This document shows, in pieces, positions 27,734 through 36,318 of a DNA stretch of 64,000 nt; the stretch's first letter is position 1, and each line of letters begins with the position of its first letter. The notes under the pieces are model-generated. The model made no database searches, was not told the DNA's origin, and was given only the letters and a program-made list of their open reading frames with translations. This DNA is from Gynurincola endophyticus (GTDB lineage Bacteria; Bacteroidota; Bacteroidia; Chitinophagales; Chitinophagaceae). Position numbers and translations under genes: made by a program. The stretch lies in assembly GCF_003991195.1 (NCBI RefSeq), contig NZ_RCWL01000006.1, positions 158,256 through 222,255 on the forward strand, written 5' to 3'.

Positions 27734-28291
27734 ATGCAAATGGATAATCCGTGGACTATTTTGAGTGAAAAAGATCATTATCAGAATAACTGGATAAAAA
27801 TTACTGAATATCAGGTACTAAATCCTGCCGGCAACCCCGGAATTTACGGTAAAGTACATTTTAAGAATCTGGCAATCGGTATTATTGCATTGGATCAGAA
27901 TTTAAATACTTTTCTGGTAGGGCAATACAGGTTTCCCCTCAATGCCTACAGCTGGGAAATTCCTGAAGGGGGTAGCCCTTTGGTCAATGATCCTTTAGAA
28001 GGCGCTCAACGTGAATTATTGGAAGAAACCGGATTGGTAGCCCAAAAATGGACACCTGTTCAAACCATGCATTTATCCAATTCTGTGAGCGATGAATACG
28101 GAATTATTTATCTTGCGCAGAATTTAGAACAACATACAGCTTGTCCTGAAGAAACAGAACAGCTCATCGTAAAAAAATTACCTTTTCAAACAGTATATGA
28201 GATGGTGGAGCGTGGTGAAATCACCGACTCTTTAAGCGTTGCAGGTATACTGAAAGTAAAATTGATGTTATTAGATGGAAGGATACTTTAA
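27734..28291 (+). CDS. NUDIX hydrolase (ADP-ribose pyrophosphatase type)
   Basis: A 185-residue NUDIX protein with GQYRFPLNAYSWEIPEGG and the catalytic core RELLEETGL. The first conserved Glu of the Nudix box is replaced by Asn (GGSPLVN). Its layout resembles ADP-ribose pyrophosphatases. The start may be 27734 or the second ATG at 27740. Its end overlaps the rlmB start by 17 nt. Confidence 0.9.
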   Translation: MQMDNPWTILSEKDHYQNNWIKITEYQVLNPAGNPGIYGKVHFKNLAIGIIALDQNLNTFLVGQYRFPLNAYSWEIPEGGSPLVNDPLEGAQRELLEETGLVAQKWTPVQTMHLSNSVSDEYGIIYLAQNLEQHTACPEETEQLIVKKLPFQTVYEMVERGEITDSLSVAGILKVKLMLLDGRIL

Positions 28292-29045
28292 AAGAAAACC
28301 GGCAATCAAACAATCGGCTTTAGTGATAGGCCGTCAACCTATTATTGAAGCATTGGAAGCCGGCAGGGGCATTGACAAAATACTGCTTCAAAAGAATGCA
28401 AGTGGTGATGCAATTGTAAAAATCCGTGACCTGGCCCGTCAGTATCAGGTGCCTGTTCAATATGTTCCGGTAGAGAAATTGCATGGTATGACAAAAGCAA
28501 ATCACCAGGGGGTGATTGCTATCGCAGCTTTAGTGCAATACCTCGATTTGCAGGCAGTCATCGATCACGTAGTTTCTTCAGGTGAAACGCCGTTGTTTGT
28601 TATGCTCGACGGTGTTACCGATGTAAGAAATATCGGTGCCATTGCCCGTTCGGCTGTAACCTGCGGGGCACAGGCGTTAATCATTCCCGACAGGGGAGTG
28701 GGAGCCTTGAATGAAGAAGCACTGAAATCATCAGCCGGTGCATTAGAAAAAATTCAGGTATGCCGTGTCAACAGTTTGATGAAAGCTGCCGATACTTTGC
28801 GTTTGAACGGTATTGCCGTACTGGCTTCAGAAATGACCGCACAATCATATCTGCATGAAGTTGATTTAAAACAACCCTGTACCATCATTATGGGTGGTGA
28901 AGAACATGGAATATTTCCTGCCTTAATGAAATTAGCTGATCAGACTTTCCGCATTCCTATGAGCGGAAATTTTGAATCGTTCAATGTTTCTGTGGCAGCC
29001 GGTATTATACTGTATGAATCTGTAAAACAAAGAACTTTTTCATAA
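28275..29045 (+). CDS. rlmB: 23S rRNA (guanosine-2'-O)-methyltransferase, TrmH/SpoU family
   Basis: A 256-residue SPOUT methyltransferase. An N-terminal substrate-binding domain (about 14-90, VIGRQPIIEALEAG) precedes the catalytic domain. That domain has LDGVTDVRNIGAIARSA (Asn-Ile-Gly-Ala-Ile-x-Arg motif 1), IMGGEEHGI, and IPMSGNFESFNVSVAAGI (motif 3). RlmB methylates G2251 of 23S rRNA in E. coli. A related RNA target is possible. Confidence 0.9.
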   Translation: MEGYFKRKPAIKQSALVIGRQPIIEALEAGRGIDKILLQKNASGDAIVKIRDLARQYQVPVQYVPVEKLHGMTKANHQGVIAIAALVQYLDLQAVIDHVVSSGETPLFVMLDGVTDVRNIGAIARSAVTCGAQALIIPDRGVGALNEEALKSSAGALEKIQVCRVNSLMKAADTLRLNGIAVLASEMTAQSYLHEVDLKQPCTIIMGGEEHGIFPALMKLADQTFRIPMSGNFESFNVSVAAGIILYESVKQRTFS

Positions 29046-29055
29046 TATAAATTTT

Positions 29056-29919
29056 ATGGATAACCGACAATCGATTAAACTTATTGAATGCCCCCGGGAT
29101 GCAATGCAGGGATGGAAACATCCTATTGCTACCGATGTGAAAATAAACTATATAAAAAGTTTATTAGAAGCGGGCTTTGATACCATCGATTTCGGAAGTT
29201 TTGTATCACCCAAAGCCATTCCGCAAATGGCTGATACGCCGGAGGTTTACGAGGCTATTAAAGATAATCTCGGCAATAATCAGCTGCTGGCGATTATTGC
29301 CAATGAAAGAGGAGCTCAACAAGCCGCTTCATTGCAACATATCAGCTATCTCGGCTTTCCGTTTTCCATTTCTCCCACTTTTCAGATGCGTAATACCAAT
29401 GCTACTATTCAAGAAGCGTTTGAAAGAGTGAAGAATATTCAGGCTATTTGTTTACAACATCAAAAAACGTTGGTGGTTTATTTGTCAATGGGATTTGGAA
29501 ATCCTTACGGAGATCCATATTCGGAATTGATTGTAATGGAATGGGCAAAAAAACTGACAGAGGCGGGAATAAAGATTTTGTCGCTGGCAGATACGGTCGG
29601 TATTGCTACTGCCGAACAGGTATATACAACCACTCATCGCCTGATCAGTGAATTTCCTGCTATTGAAATCGGAGTACATCTGCACGCGAGTGCTGAAACC
29701 CGCATTGAGAAATTACAGGCTGCTTTTGAGGCAGGATGTATCCGCTATGACGGTGCTTTAAAAGGTTTCGGTGGCTGTCCGATGGCAAAAGACGATCTGG
29801 TAGGTAATATGGATACAGAATGGATGATTGATTTTTTTGAAAAGAAATCGATCGATACCGGTATTAATAAAACTGCTTTACATAAAGCTACAGCACTGGC
29901 TCTACAGGTGTTTCAATAA
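29056..29919 (+). CDS. hydroxymethylglutaryl-CoA lyase
   Basis: A 287-residue TIM-barrel enzyme that cleaves HMG-CoA to acetyl-CoA and acetoacetate in leucine degradation. Near the start, ECPRDAMQG is the metal-binding R-D-x-x-Q motif. DFGSFVSPKAIPQMADT and the catalytic-Cys loop GFGGCPMAKDDLVGN are characteristic of HMG-CoA lyases. Ala replaces the common Gly in the RDG motif. It follows rlmB by 10 nt and precedes a GSCFA gene by 7 nt. Confidence 0.9.
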   Translation: MDNRQSIKLIECPRDAMQGWKHPIATDVKINYIKSLLEAGFDTIDFGSFVSPKAIPQMADTPEVYEAIKDNLGNNQLLAIIANERGAQQAASLQHISYLGFPFSISPTFQMRNTNATIQEAFERVKNIQAICLQHQKTLVVYLSMGFGNPYGDPYSELIVMEWAKKLTEAGIKILSLADTVGIATAEQVYTTTHRLISEFPAIEIGVHLHASAETRIEKLQAAFEAGCIRYDGALKGFGGCPMAKDDLVGNMDTEWMIDFFEKKSIDTGINKTALHKATALALQVFQ

Positions 29920-29926
29920 TCAGGAT

Positions 29927-30937
29927 ATGTCGTCATTTATGTTAAATATCCCTTCTCATTATCAGGGGAAGATGATTGAATATAACGAACCGGTATTTTT
30001 AATAGGTTCCTGCTTTACCGAGCATATCGGTAATGCGTTGGCGAACTATAAATTTCCGGTACTGCAGAATCCGAATGGTATTCTGTTTGACCCGGCGAGT
30101 ACGGTGCATGCCCTGAAGTCATATATAAAACCGACTTTATACACGGAAAAGGATATTTTTTACCTGAATGATGTTTGGCAAAGCTGGTATCATCATTCAC
30201 GATTTTCAGCATTAACTCCTGAAGCGTGTTTAAACAAGATGAATCAATCACAAGAGGAAGCTCACCGGTTTCTAAAAACTGCAAAGTGGTTGATTATAAC
30301 GCTGGGATCTTCTTTTTCTTACCGGTTAACCAACCAGGCTGCTGCTACCGGTGGCGGGGCAGGATTGGGTGTAGCAAATTGTCACCGCGCACCTCAGCAA
30401 TGGTTTGATAAACATATGATGACAATTGAAGAAACGGTTACTTCTTTAGATAATATGTTGCATCAGCTGTTCTTCTTTAATCCGGGTATACAGGTGATTT
30501 TTACCGTGAGCCCGGTTCGGCATATCCGTGATGGAGTGGTGGCGAATAATCGATCCAAAGCAAGATTACTCGAATCTGTACATCATCTGGTGAACAAATT
30601 TGACCGGTTACATTACTTTGCTGCTTATGAACTGGTAATAGATGTGTTAAGAGATTACCGTTTTTTTGATGTAGACATGGTTCATCCCAACTATGCCGCT
30701 ACCAACTTTGTACTTGAAAATTTCATGAAAGAATTTGTGTCGGGAGAGGCGAATCAAATTGCTGAGCATGTACAAAAACTGGTAACAGCCGCTAAGCACC
30801 GGCCGATGCATGAAGGCACTAATGCTCATCAGGTATTTTTGAAAACACAAGCGGAGAAAGCCCGGCAATTAATGAAGGAATATCCTTTTCTTGACTTTTC
30901 GAAAGAGCTGGATCACTTCCTGAAAGGGAAACTTTAG
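29927..30937 (+). CDS. GSCFA-domain protein
   Basis: A 336-residue protein with the family signature IGSCFTEHIG near residue 23 and ITLGSSFSYR further on. The family is related to GDSL/SGNH hydrolases, and the signature Ser may be catalytic. The substrate is unknown. The start at 29927 fits the signature position. The frame is open upstream to 29828 inside the HMG-CoA lyase gene, but that extension is not family-like. The spacer after it is repeat-rich. Confidence 0.85.
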   Translation: MSSFMLNIPSHYQGKMIEYNEPVFLIGSCFTEHIGNALANYKFPVLQNPNGILFDPASTVHALKSYIKPTLYTEKDIFYLNDVWQSWYHHSRFSALTPEACLNKMNQSQEEAHRFLKTAKWLIITLGSSFSYRLTNQAAATGGGAGLGVANCHRAPQQWFDKHMMTIEETVTSLDNMLHQLFFFNPGIQVIFTVSPVRHIRDGVVANNRSKARLLESVHHLVNKFDRLHYFAAYELVIDVLRDYRFFDVDMVHPNYAATNFVLENFMKEFVSGEANQIAEHVQKLVTAAKHRPMHEGTNAHQVFLKTQAEKARQLMKEYPFLDFSKELDHFLKGKL

Positions 30938-31071
30938 AAATTAAGAGTTGAGAATTAATAATTAAAAATGATTCGTTTTCAACTCTTCCTTCTTCATTAT
31001 TAATTCTTCATTTTTAGCTGGTCAATGCTTCGCTTTCAACTCTTCATTCTTAACTATTAATTCTTCATTTT
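30938..31071. repeat. AT-rich dispersed intergenic repeat, locally duplicated
   Basis: Two similar blocks follow one another, each containing TTTTCAACTCTTC, an ATTAATTCTTCATTTTT word and a GCTT/GATTCG linker. An inverted relative (GAGTTGAGAATTAATAATT) lies at the left end. Similar words occur in other spacers of the window. Confidence 0.6.
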
Positions 31072-31680
31072 TTAGTGCATTCTGTCACCCCGAACTTCCA
31101 GTTGTTGCATGATCAATGCTTCTTGCGCTAACCATTCCTGCCAACGTTCACGCACTTTATCTTTGGCAACATAAGTTTCTGCAAGTTCAATAAATAGATG
31201 GTAATGACCGGCTTCTGATTCCATAAAACGCCGGTAAAACTTTTGGAGATAGGGATCATTTAATCCTTCGCTTAATCTTTTGAAGCGCTCACAACTTCTG
31301 GCTTCAATTAATGCACAGATTAAAAGTTTATCCAGCAAACGGCTTTCTTCACTTCCCCCTTTTATTTCAAATTGCAACAGTGCGTTTACATATTCGTCTT
31401 TTCTTTGTTTCCCAAATGGTAAGCCTCTTTTATCTAACTCAGCCAATACCAGCCTGAAGTGTCCCCATTCTTCAGTAACAATGGGAGCCAAATCACGTAC
31501 CAGTTTTTCTTTATCGCTATAACGTTGAATTAATGAGATGCAGCTGGTGGCTGCTTTTTGCTCGCAATAGGCATGATCGGTCAGGATGTCGGCCAGTGAA
31601 ATACCGGCCAGATCAACCCAGCGCGGGTCTGTAGGAAGTTGCAATCCTAATATGTTTTTGTCGTATTGTGATGTTTCCAT
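31072..31680 (-). CDS. miaE: tRNA hydroxylase MiaE-like
   Basis: A 202-residue ferritin-like di-iron enzyme that would hydroxylate ms2i6A37 in tRNA. The iron-binding residues appear as EQKAA, EEWGHF, EARSCERF and ESEAGHYHLF. The start at 31680 (METSQYDK) is preferred because homologues begin near here; the frame is open to 31734 inside the MerR gene. It follows the MerR gene by 23 nt, likely in one operon. Confidence 0.9.
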   Translation of the reverse strand: METSQYDKNILGLQLPTDPRWVDLAGISLADILTDHAYCEQKAATSCISLIQRYSDKEKLVRDLAPIVTEEWGHFRLVLAELDKRGLPFGKQRKDEYVNALLQFEIKGGSEESRLLDKLLICALIEARSCERFKRLSEGLNDPYLQKFYRRFMESEAGHYHLFIELAETYVAKDKVRERWQEWLAQEALIMQQLEVRGDRMH

Positions 31681-31703
31681 AACACGGCAAAGGTAAAAAA
31701 AAC

Positions 31704-32597
31704 TTAGGGCTCCGCGTGTTGAACCTCTGTCCAATATAAAATTTCTTCTACTCCTTTAAAGCCATGTACGTTTTTGGGAAGATTAGCATAGAATCCCATA
31801 TTCGGCTGCTGACTATAGAAAATGTTCTGTGTAGGGGCAAATTCTGTTAATGCCTGGATATAGTTTCTGAAAGAAGCACTGAAGTCCATGTAGCCCATAT
31901 CAAAACAAAGTGCGGCATGGGGAAAACGATTCAACAGTTGCTTCAACACTGCCGGGTCTATATTTTTACCCAGATAAATAGTTTGTATGTAGTGTTTTCT
32001 AAGCTGATAGTTCGTGAATAGAAGACATGTTTCAAAGTTTTGCTGAGGTGGAGTAAACAATATGAACAGGTGCATATTGTTTTGATATTGTTTAGGTAGA
32101 AATTCGGTACAGTGGCAAATATATTCGCTGATCCATTGCTGTGCAACCACACTTTGGGTGAATTTTCTTTTTGAAACAATGCTCACCTGTTCGATGTGTT
32201 TGCTGATCGGCAGTAATATTTCGTGGATGATGGTTTCAGCGGTATATTCCTCCTGCATTTCTGTTAACAAACGCTTAAATTCGTTTACATCCATATCAAG
32301 AATGATATCGGATAACCGGTTAAAGTAAGTATCTAACCGGGGAATTCTCGGATGGAACTGAACCGTCAGTTGTTCTATTTCCAGGCCCGCCAGTTTAGCT
32401 ATCTGAGAAATTTTGTAACCTGTTTTAATCAGATAGGCAACTCTTAATAAAAACTTCATCTCAGTCGGCGTATAGAGCCGCTGACGACCATTTTTATCAA
32501 TACACAGCCGCATTTCATAACGCTGTTCCCAAATTCTGAGTGTATGAGCTTTAATACCCGTTAATGTTTCGGCTTCTTTGATGGTAAAAACATTCAT
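31704..32597 (-). CDS. MerR-family regulator with B12-binding-like C-terminal domain
   Basis: A 297-residue regulator. The MerR winged helix (1-70, IKEAETLTGIKAHTLRIWEQ RY) is followed by a linker helix domain (about 85-170) and a Rossmann-like domain (about 180-290, YLGKNIDPAVLKQLL). The cobalamin-ligand motif D-x-H-x-x-G is not visible, so light or B12 sensing as in CarH/LitR is doubtful. It is divergent from lepB and upstream of miaE. Confidence 0.85.
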   Translation of the reverse strand: MNVFTIKEAETLTGIKAHTLRIWEQRYEMRLCIDKNGRQRLYTPTEMKFLLRVAYLIKTGYKISQIAKLAGLEIEQLTVQFHPRIPRLDTYFNRLSDIILDMDVNEFKRLLTEMQEEYTAETIIHEILLPISKHIEQVSIVSKRKFTQSVVAQQWISEYICHCTEFLPKQYQNNMHLFILFTPPQQNFETCLLFTNYQLRKHYIQTIYLGKNIDPAVLKQLLNRFPHAALCFDMGYMDFSASFRNYIQALTEFAPTQNIFYSQQPNMGFYANLPKNVHGFKGVEEILYWTEVQHAEP

Positions 32598-32757
32598 AGG
32601 CTGGTTTTCTTATAGTAAATTAGCAAACTTTCTAAAAGAAAAACTAAAAAAGTAACGTTTATGGTAAAATCTTGATCTCGATAAAGTTTTATACTATATT
32701 CGTAAACTATAGGAATGAACAGAAAGTTCTATTTTTGGTGCTTATAAATTAATTAAA

Positions 32758-34326
32758 ATGAGTTTTTTAGACATATCGATCATTTATCTGATAGCCATTC
32801 TGATTGTCATGTTACCTTCGTACGGCTTTTATCTGATCTTTAAGAAGTTGAATATTCCCGCCTGGAAAGCTTTTGTTCCTTTCCTGAATATGTGGGAAAT
32901 CTACAAACTGACCGGACTTAAAAAAGTGTGGTTTTATTGTCAGTTTTTACCAATTGTTGGCTGGTTTGTGAGTTTGTGGATTCTGGTTGAGTTCGCCAAA
33001 TTATTAGGACGTTTCTCTTTTCTTGATCATGCCGGTGCTGTTCTTATTCCTTTCATTTATTTTCCCTACATCGCCAATCATAAAGACACCCGTTTTATCG
33101 GAGCAGAAAAAGTTCGTCAGCATAAAAAATCCGGTGTGCGTGAGTGGGTGGATGCAGCTGTATTTGCGATCGTAGCTGCTACACTGATCAGAGCTTTTGT
33201 TTTTGAAGCCTATATGATTCCTACTTCTTCGATGGAAAAAACATTACTGGTAAATGACTTCCTGTTCGTCAGTAAAACAACTTATGGAGTAAGGGTTCCG
33301 AATACACCTTTATTTATTCCATTTGTACACCACACTGTTCCTAAGCTGGAGGTAAAATCTTACAGCGAGTTGATCCAGCTTCCTTATAAACGTTGGTTTG
33401 CGAAAGATGTTGACAGAAATGATATTGTGGTATTTAACCTGCCGGTAGGAGATACTGTTATTAATTTACCGGAGTTCCAGTCACGGATTACCTATTACGA
33501 CCAGATGCTGGCCGAGGGAATGACCAACAAATTTGACTCAGCCGGAAAAATGATTTATGATCTGGAGCTCGGCCGTAAAGCGATTTTGAATAATCCGAGA
33601 AGATATCCTTTGATTACACGTCCTGTTGATAAAAGAGAAAACTATATTAAGCGTTGTGTGGCTATCGGAGGAGATACATTGGAAATCAGAGGCGGTAAGT
33701 TGCTGATCAATGGTGAATCTGCTTACGTATCACCCACACAAGCCAGCTTTTATCATGTATATGTAAAGTCTATTTTAACCGAGCAAATGTTACGTGACCG
33801 TGGGGTTCGTATTTCTTATACGCAGATGGATTATGCGGCAATGGAAAACGGTAAAGTATTACAGTTGAACTTAACCGAAAGTGAGTTAGGTAAGGTAATG
33901 CAGATGCCTGAAGTGGCCAGAATTGAAAAGAAATCAGAAGCACCGAGAAGCGATGTATTTCCACGCAATAAAAACTATGCATGGTCAAGTCATAATTTCG
34001 GTCCGCTCTGGGTACCTAAACGTGGTGCTACGATTGCTTTAACAGAAGATAATATGGTTTTTTACAGACGCTGTATCGAAGTATACGAACAAAATAAAGT
34101 AGAAGGCAAAGCCGGGCAATACTCCATCAATGGTGTACCGGCGCAGGAATATACTTTCAAAATGAATTATTACTTCATGATGGGAGATAACAGAGACCAG
34201 TCACAGGATTCCCGTTACTGGGGATTTGTTCCTGAAGATCACATTGTAGGTGGAGCCTGGTTGATTTTCTTTAGTCTGGAGAATGGTATCCGTTGGGACA
34301 GGATGTTGAAAAGAATAAAAGATTAA
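32758..34326 (+). CDS. lepB: signal peptidase I with N-terminal membrane extension
   Basis: This enzyme cleaves Sec/Tat signal peptides in the inner membrane. Of 522 residues, the first 120 hold about three extra hydrophobic helices (DUF5684-like). The S26 domain follows: catalytic Ser158 in IPTSSMEKTL, Lys298 in YIKRCVAIGGD, and the GDNRDQSQDSRYWGFVP box. A large insertion (about 325-430) separates the catalytic Lys from that last box. It is much longer than E. coli LepB (324). The cdd gene follows 10 nt later. Confidence 0.93.
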   Translation: MSFLDISIIYLIAILIVMLPSYGFYLIFKKLNIPAWKAFVPFLNMWEIYKLTGLKKVWFYCQFLPIVGWFVSLWILVEFAKLLGRFSFLDHAGAVLIPFIYFPYIANHKDTRFIGAEKVRQHKKSGVREWVDAAVFAIVAATLIRAFVFEAYMIPTSSMEKTLLVNDFLFVSKTTYGVRVPNTPLFIPFVHHTVPKLEVKSYSELIQLPYKRWFAKDVDRNDIVVFNLPVGDTVINLPEFQSRITYYDQMLAEGMTNKFDSAGKMIYDLELGRKAILNNPRRYPLITRPVDKRENYIKRCVAIGGDTLEIRGGKLLINGESAYVSPTQASFYHVYVKSILTEQMLRDRGVRISYTQMDYAAMENGKVLQLNLTESELGKVMQMPEVARIEKKSEAPRSDVFPRNKNYAWSSHNFGPLWVPKRGATIALTEDNMVFYRRCIEVYEQNKVEGKAGQYSINGVPAQEYTFKMNYYFMMGDNRDQSQDSRYWGFVPEDHIVGGAWLIFFSLENGIRWDRMLKRIKD

Positions 34327-34336
34327 ACTAAAAAAT

Positions 34337-34825
34337 ATGGGTAGTAGAAAGGTTATATTGTCTTTTGACCTGACAGAATTTGACTCCGGTGAGCATTTAT
34401 CAAAAGCCGATGCCGAGTTATTAGCAGCAGCCCGAAAAGCTACTCAATATAGTTATGCGCCTTATTCAAAGTTTAATGTAGGAGCGGCAGCTTTGTTGAG
34501 CGATGGCCGGATTGTAACCGGTACGAATCAGGAAAATGCCTCTTTTCCGGCAGGAATCTGTGCAGAACGTGTACTCATGGCTGCAGTGATTTCGCAATAT
34601 CACCCCCATCATATACTGGCAATGGCCATTTCATATAAACCTGAACAGGCGGCAAGTGATCACCCGATTAGCCCTTGCGGTGTTTGCCGTCAGGTGCTGA
34701 GTGAATATGAAACCCGTTTCGGATCTTTTAAAATGATTCTGTCGGGGCTGGAAGGTAAAGTGATAGTGCTTGACAAAGCCACGAACTTATTGCCTTTAGC
34801 TTTTGGGGCGAAGGAATTGTTGTAA
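34337..34825 (+). CDS. cdd: cytidine deaminase
   Basis: A 162-residue zinc enzyme deaminating cytidine/deoxycytidine in pyrimidine salvage. The substrate motif YAPYSKFNVGAA is present. The catalytic Glu lies in GICAERV and the zinc Cys pair in SPCGVCRQVL. It probably shares a transcript with lepB. It is followed within 50 nt by the 203-bp tandem array. Confidence 0.95.
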   Translation: MGSRKVILSFDLTEFDSGEHLSKADAELLAAARKATQYSYAPYSKFNVGAAALLSDGRIVTGTNQENASFPAGICAERVLMAAVISQYHPHHILAMAISYKPEQAASDHPISPCGVCRQVLSEYETRFGSFKMILSGLEGKVIVLDKATNLLPLAFGAKELL

Positions 34826-34872
34826 GAAATTGAAAATGGAAAATTGAAAAAGGGATGAGGTTTAATAACTTA

Positions 34873-36293
34873 ATTCCTAAGTTTCCCCTATGTTTGAAAT
34901 TTGTATTTAAAAACAAGAAGGAAATGAAGCCCTGACATTTAGAAGAGAATGAAGAAAGCAACGAGTTGCTTCGGCAGAAGCGTCCTTGATTTTCTTTTTT
35001 CCTTCATTCACTTCATGCTTTGCCATTAGAGTTTGAAGTAAAAGAGATGAATATGTAAAGAGGCTAATCAACATGATTCCTAAGTTTCTCCTATGTTTGA
35101 AATTGGTATTTAAAAACAAGAAGGAAATGAAGCCCTGACATTTAGAAGAGAATGAAGAAAGCAACGAGTTGCTTCGGCAGAAGCGTCCTTGATTTTCTTT
35201 TTTCCTTCATTCACTTCATGCTTTGCCATTAGAGTTTGAAGTAAAAGAGATGAATATGTAAAGAGGCTAATCAACATGATTCCTAAGTTTCTCCTGTGTT
35301 TGAAATTGGTATTTAAAAACAAGAAGGAAATGAAGCCCTGACATTTAGAAGAGAATGAAGAAAGCAACGAGTTGCTTCGGCAGAAGCGTCCTTGATTTAC
35401 TTTTTTCTTTTATTCGCTTTATGCTTTGCCATTGGAGTTTGAAGTAAAAGAGATGAATATGTAAGGAGGCTAATCAACATGATTCCTAAGTTTCTCCTAT
35501 GTTTGAAATTGGTATTTAAAAACAAGAAGGAAATGAAGCCCTGACATTTAGAAGAGAATGAAGAAAGCAACGAGTTGCTTCGGCAGAAGCGTCCTTGATT
35601 TACTTTTTTCTTTTATTCGCTTTATGCTTTGCCATTGGAGTTTGAAGTAAAAGAGATGAATATGTAAGGAGGCTAATCAACATGATTCCTAAGTTTCTCC
35701 TATGTTTGAAATTGGTATTTAAAAACAAGAAGGAAATGAAGCCCTGACATTTAGAAGAGAATGAAGAAAGCAACGAGTTGCTTCGGCAGAAGCGTCCTTG
35801 ATTTACTTTTTTCTTTTATTCGCTTTATGCTTTGCCATTGGAGTTTGAAGTAAAAGAGATGAATATGTAAGGAGGCTAATCAACATGATTCCTAAGTTTC
35901 TCCTATGTTTGAAATTGGTATTTAAAAACAAGAAGGAAATGAAGCCCTGACATTTAGAAGAGAATGAAGAAAGCAACGAGTTGCTTCGGCAGAAGCGTCC
36001 TTGATTTACTTTTTTCTTTTATTCGCTTTATGCTTTGCCATTGGAGTTTGAAGTAAAAGAGATGAATATGTAAGGAGGCTAATCAACATGATTCCTAAGT
36101 TTCTCCTATGTTTGAAATTGGTATTTAAAAACAAGAAGGAAATGAAGCCCTGACATTTAGAAGAGAATGAAGAAAGCAACGAGTTGCTTCGGCAGAAGCG
36201 TCCTTGATTTACTTTTTTCTTCATTCGCTTCATGTTTTGCCATTGGAGTTTGAAGTAAAAGAGATGAATATGTAAAGAGGCTAATCAATTTCA
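34873..36293. repeat. seven-copy tandem array of a 203-bp unit
   Basis: Units start at 34873, 35076, 35279, 35482, 35685, 35888 and 36091, a spacing of exactly 203 bp. The units are nearly identical. A variable stretch of about 45 bp defines type A (units 1-2) and type B (units 3-6); unit 7 is a hybrid with one base deleted. Unit 1 lacks the ATG seen at the unit junctions. Each unit contains AAGCAACGAGTTGCTT (stem arms AAGCAAC/GTTGCTT), overlapping GCTTCGGCAGAAGC (arms GCTTC/GAAGC). On the plus strand there is a 21-codon ORF after AAGGAGG or AAGAGG (for example 35073-35138) and a 26-30-codon ORF (for example 35152-35232). It is not CRISPR: there are no short repeats with unique spacers. The function is unknown. 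Confidence 0.95.
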
Positions 36294-36318
36294 TTTCCTA
36301 ATGATTCAATTAATTTAC

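Noticed and set aside
29828-29926. Longer GSCFA start inside the HMG-CoA lyase gene
   Set aside because: The extension is a shadow of the lyase reading frame. The family signature position fits the start at 29927.
34907-36233. Repeated 75-85-codon minus-strand frames in the 203-bp array
   Set aside because: They span unit boundaries because 203 is not divisible by 3, and they end differently in units of type B. They have no recognisable product.
34873-36293. CRISPR array
   Set aside because: The whole 203-bp unit repeats. There are no short repeats with unique spacers and no cas genes nearby.
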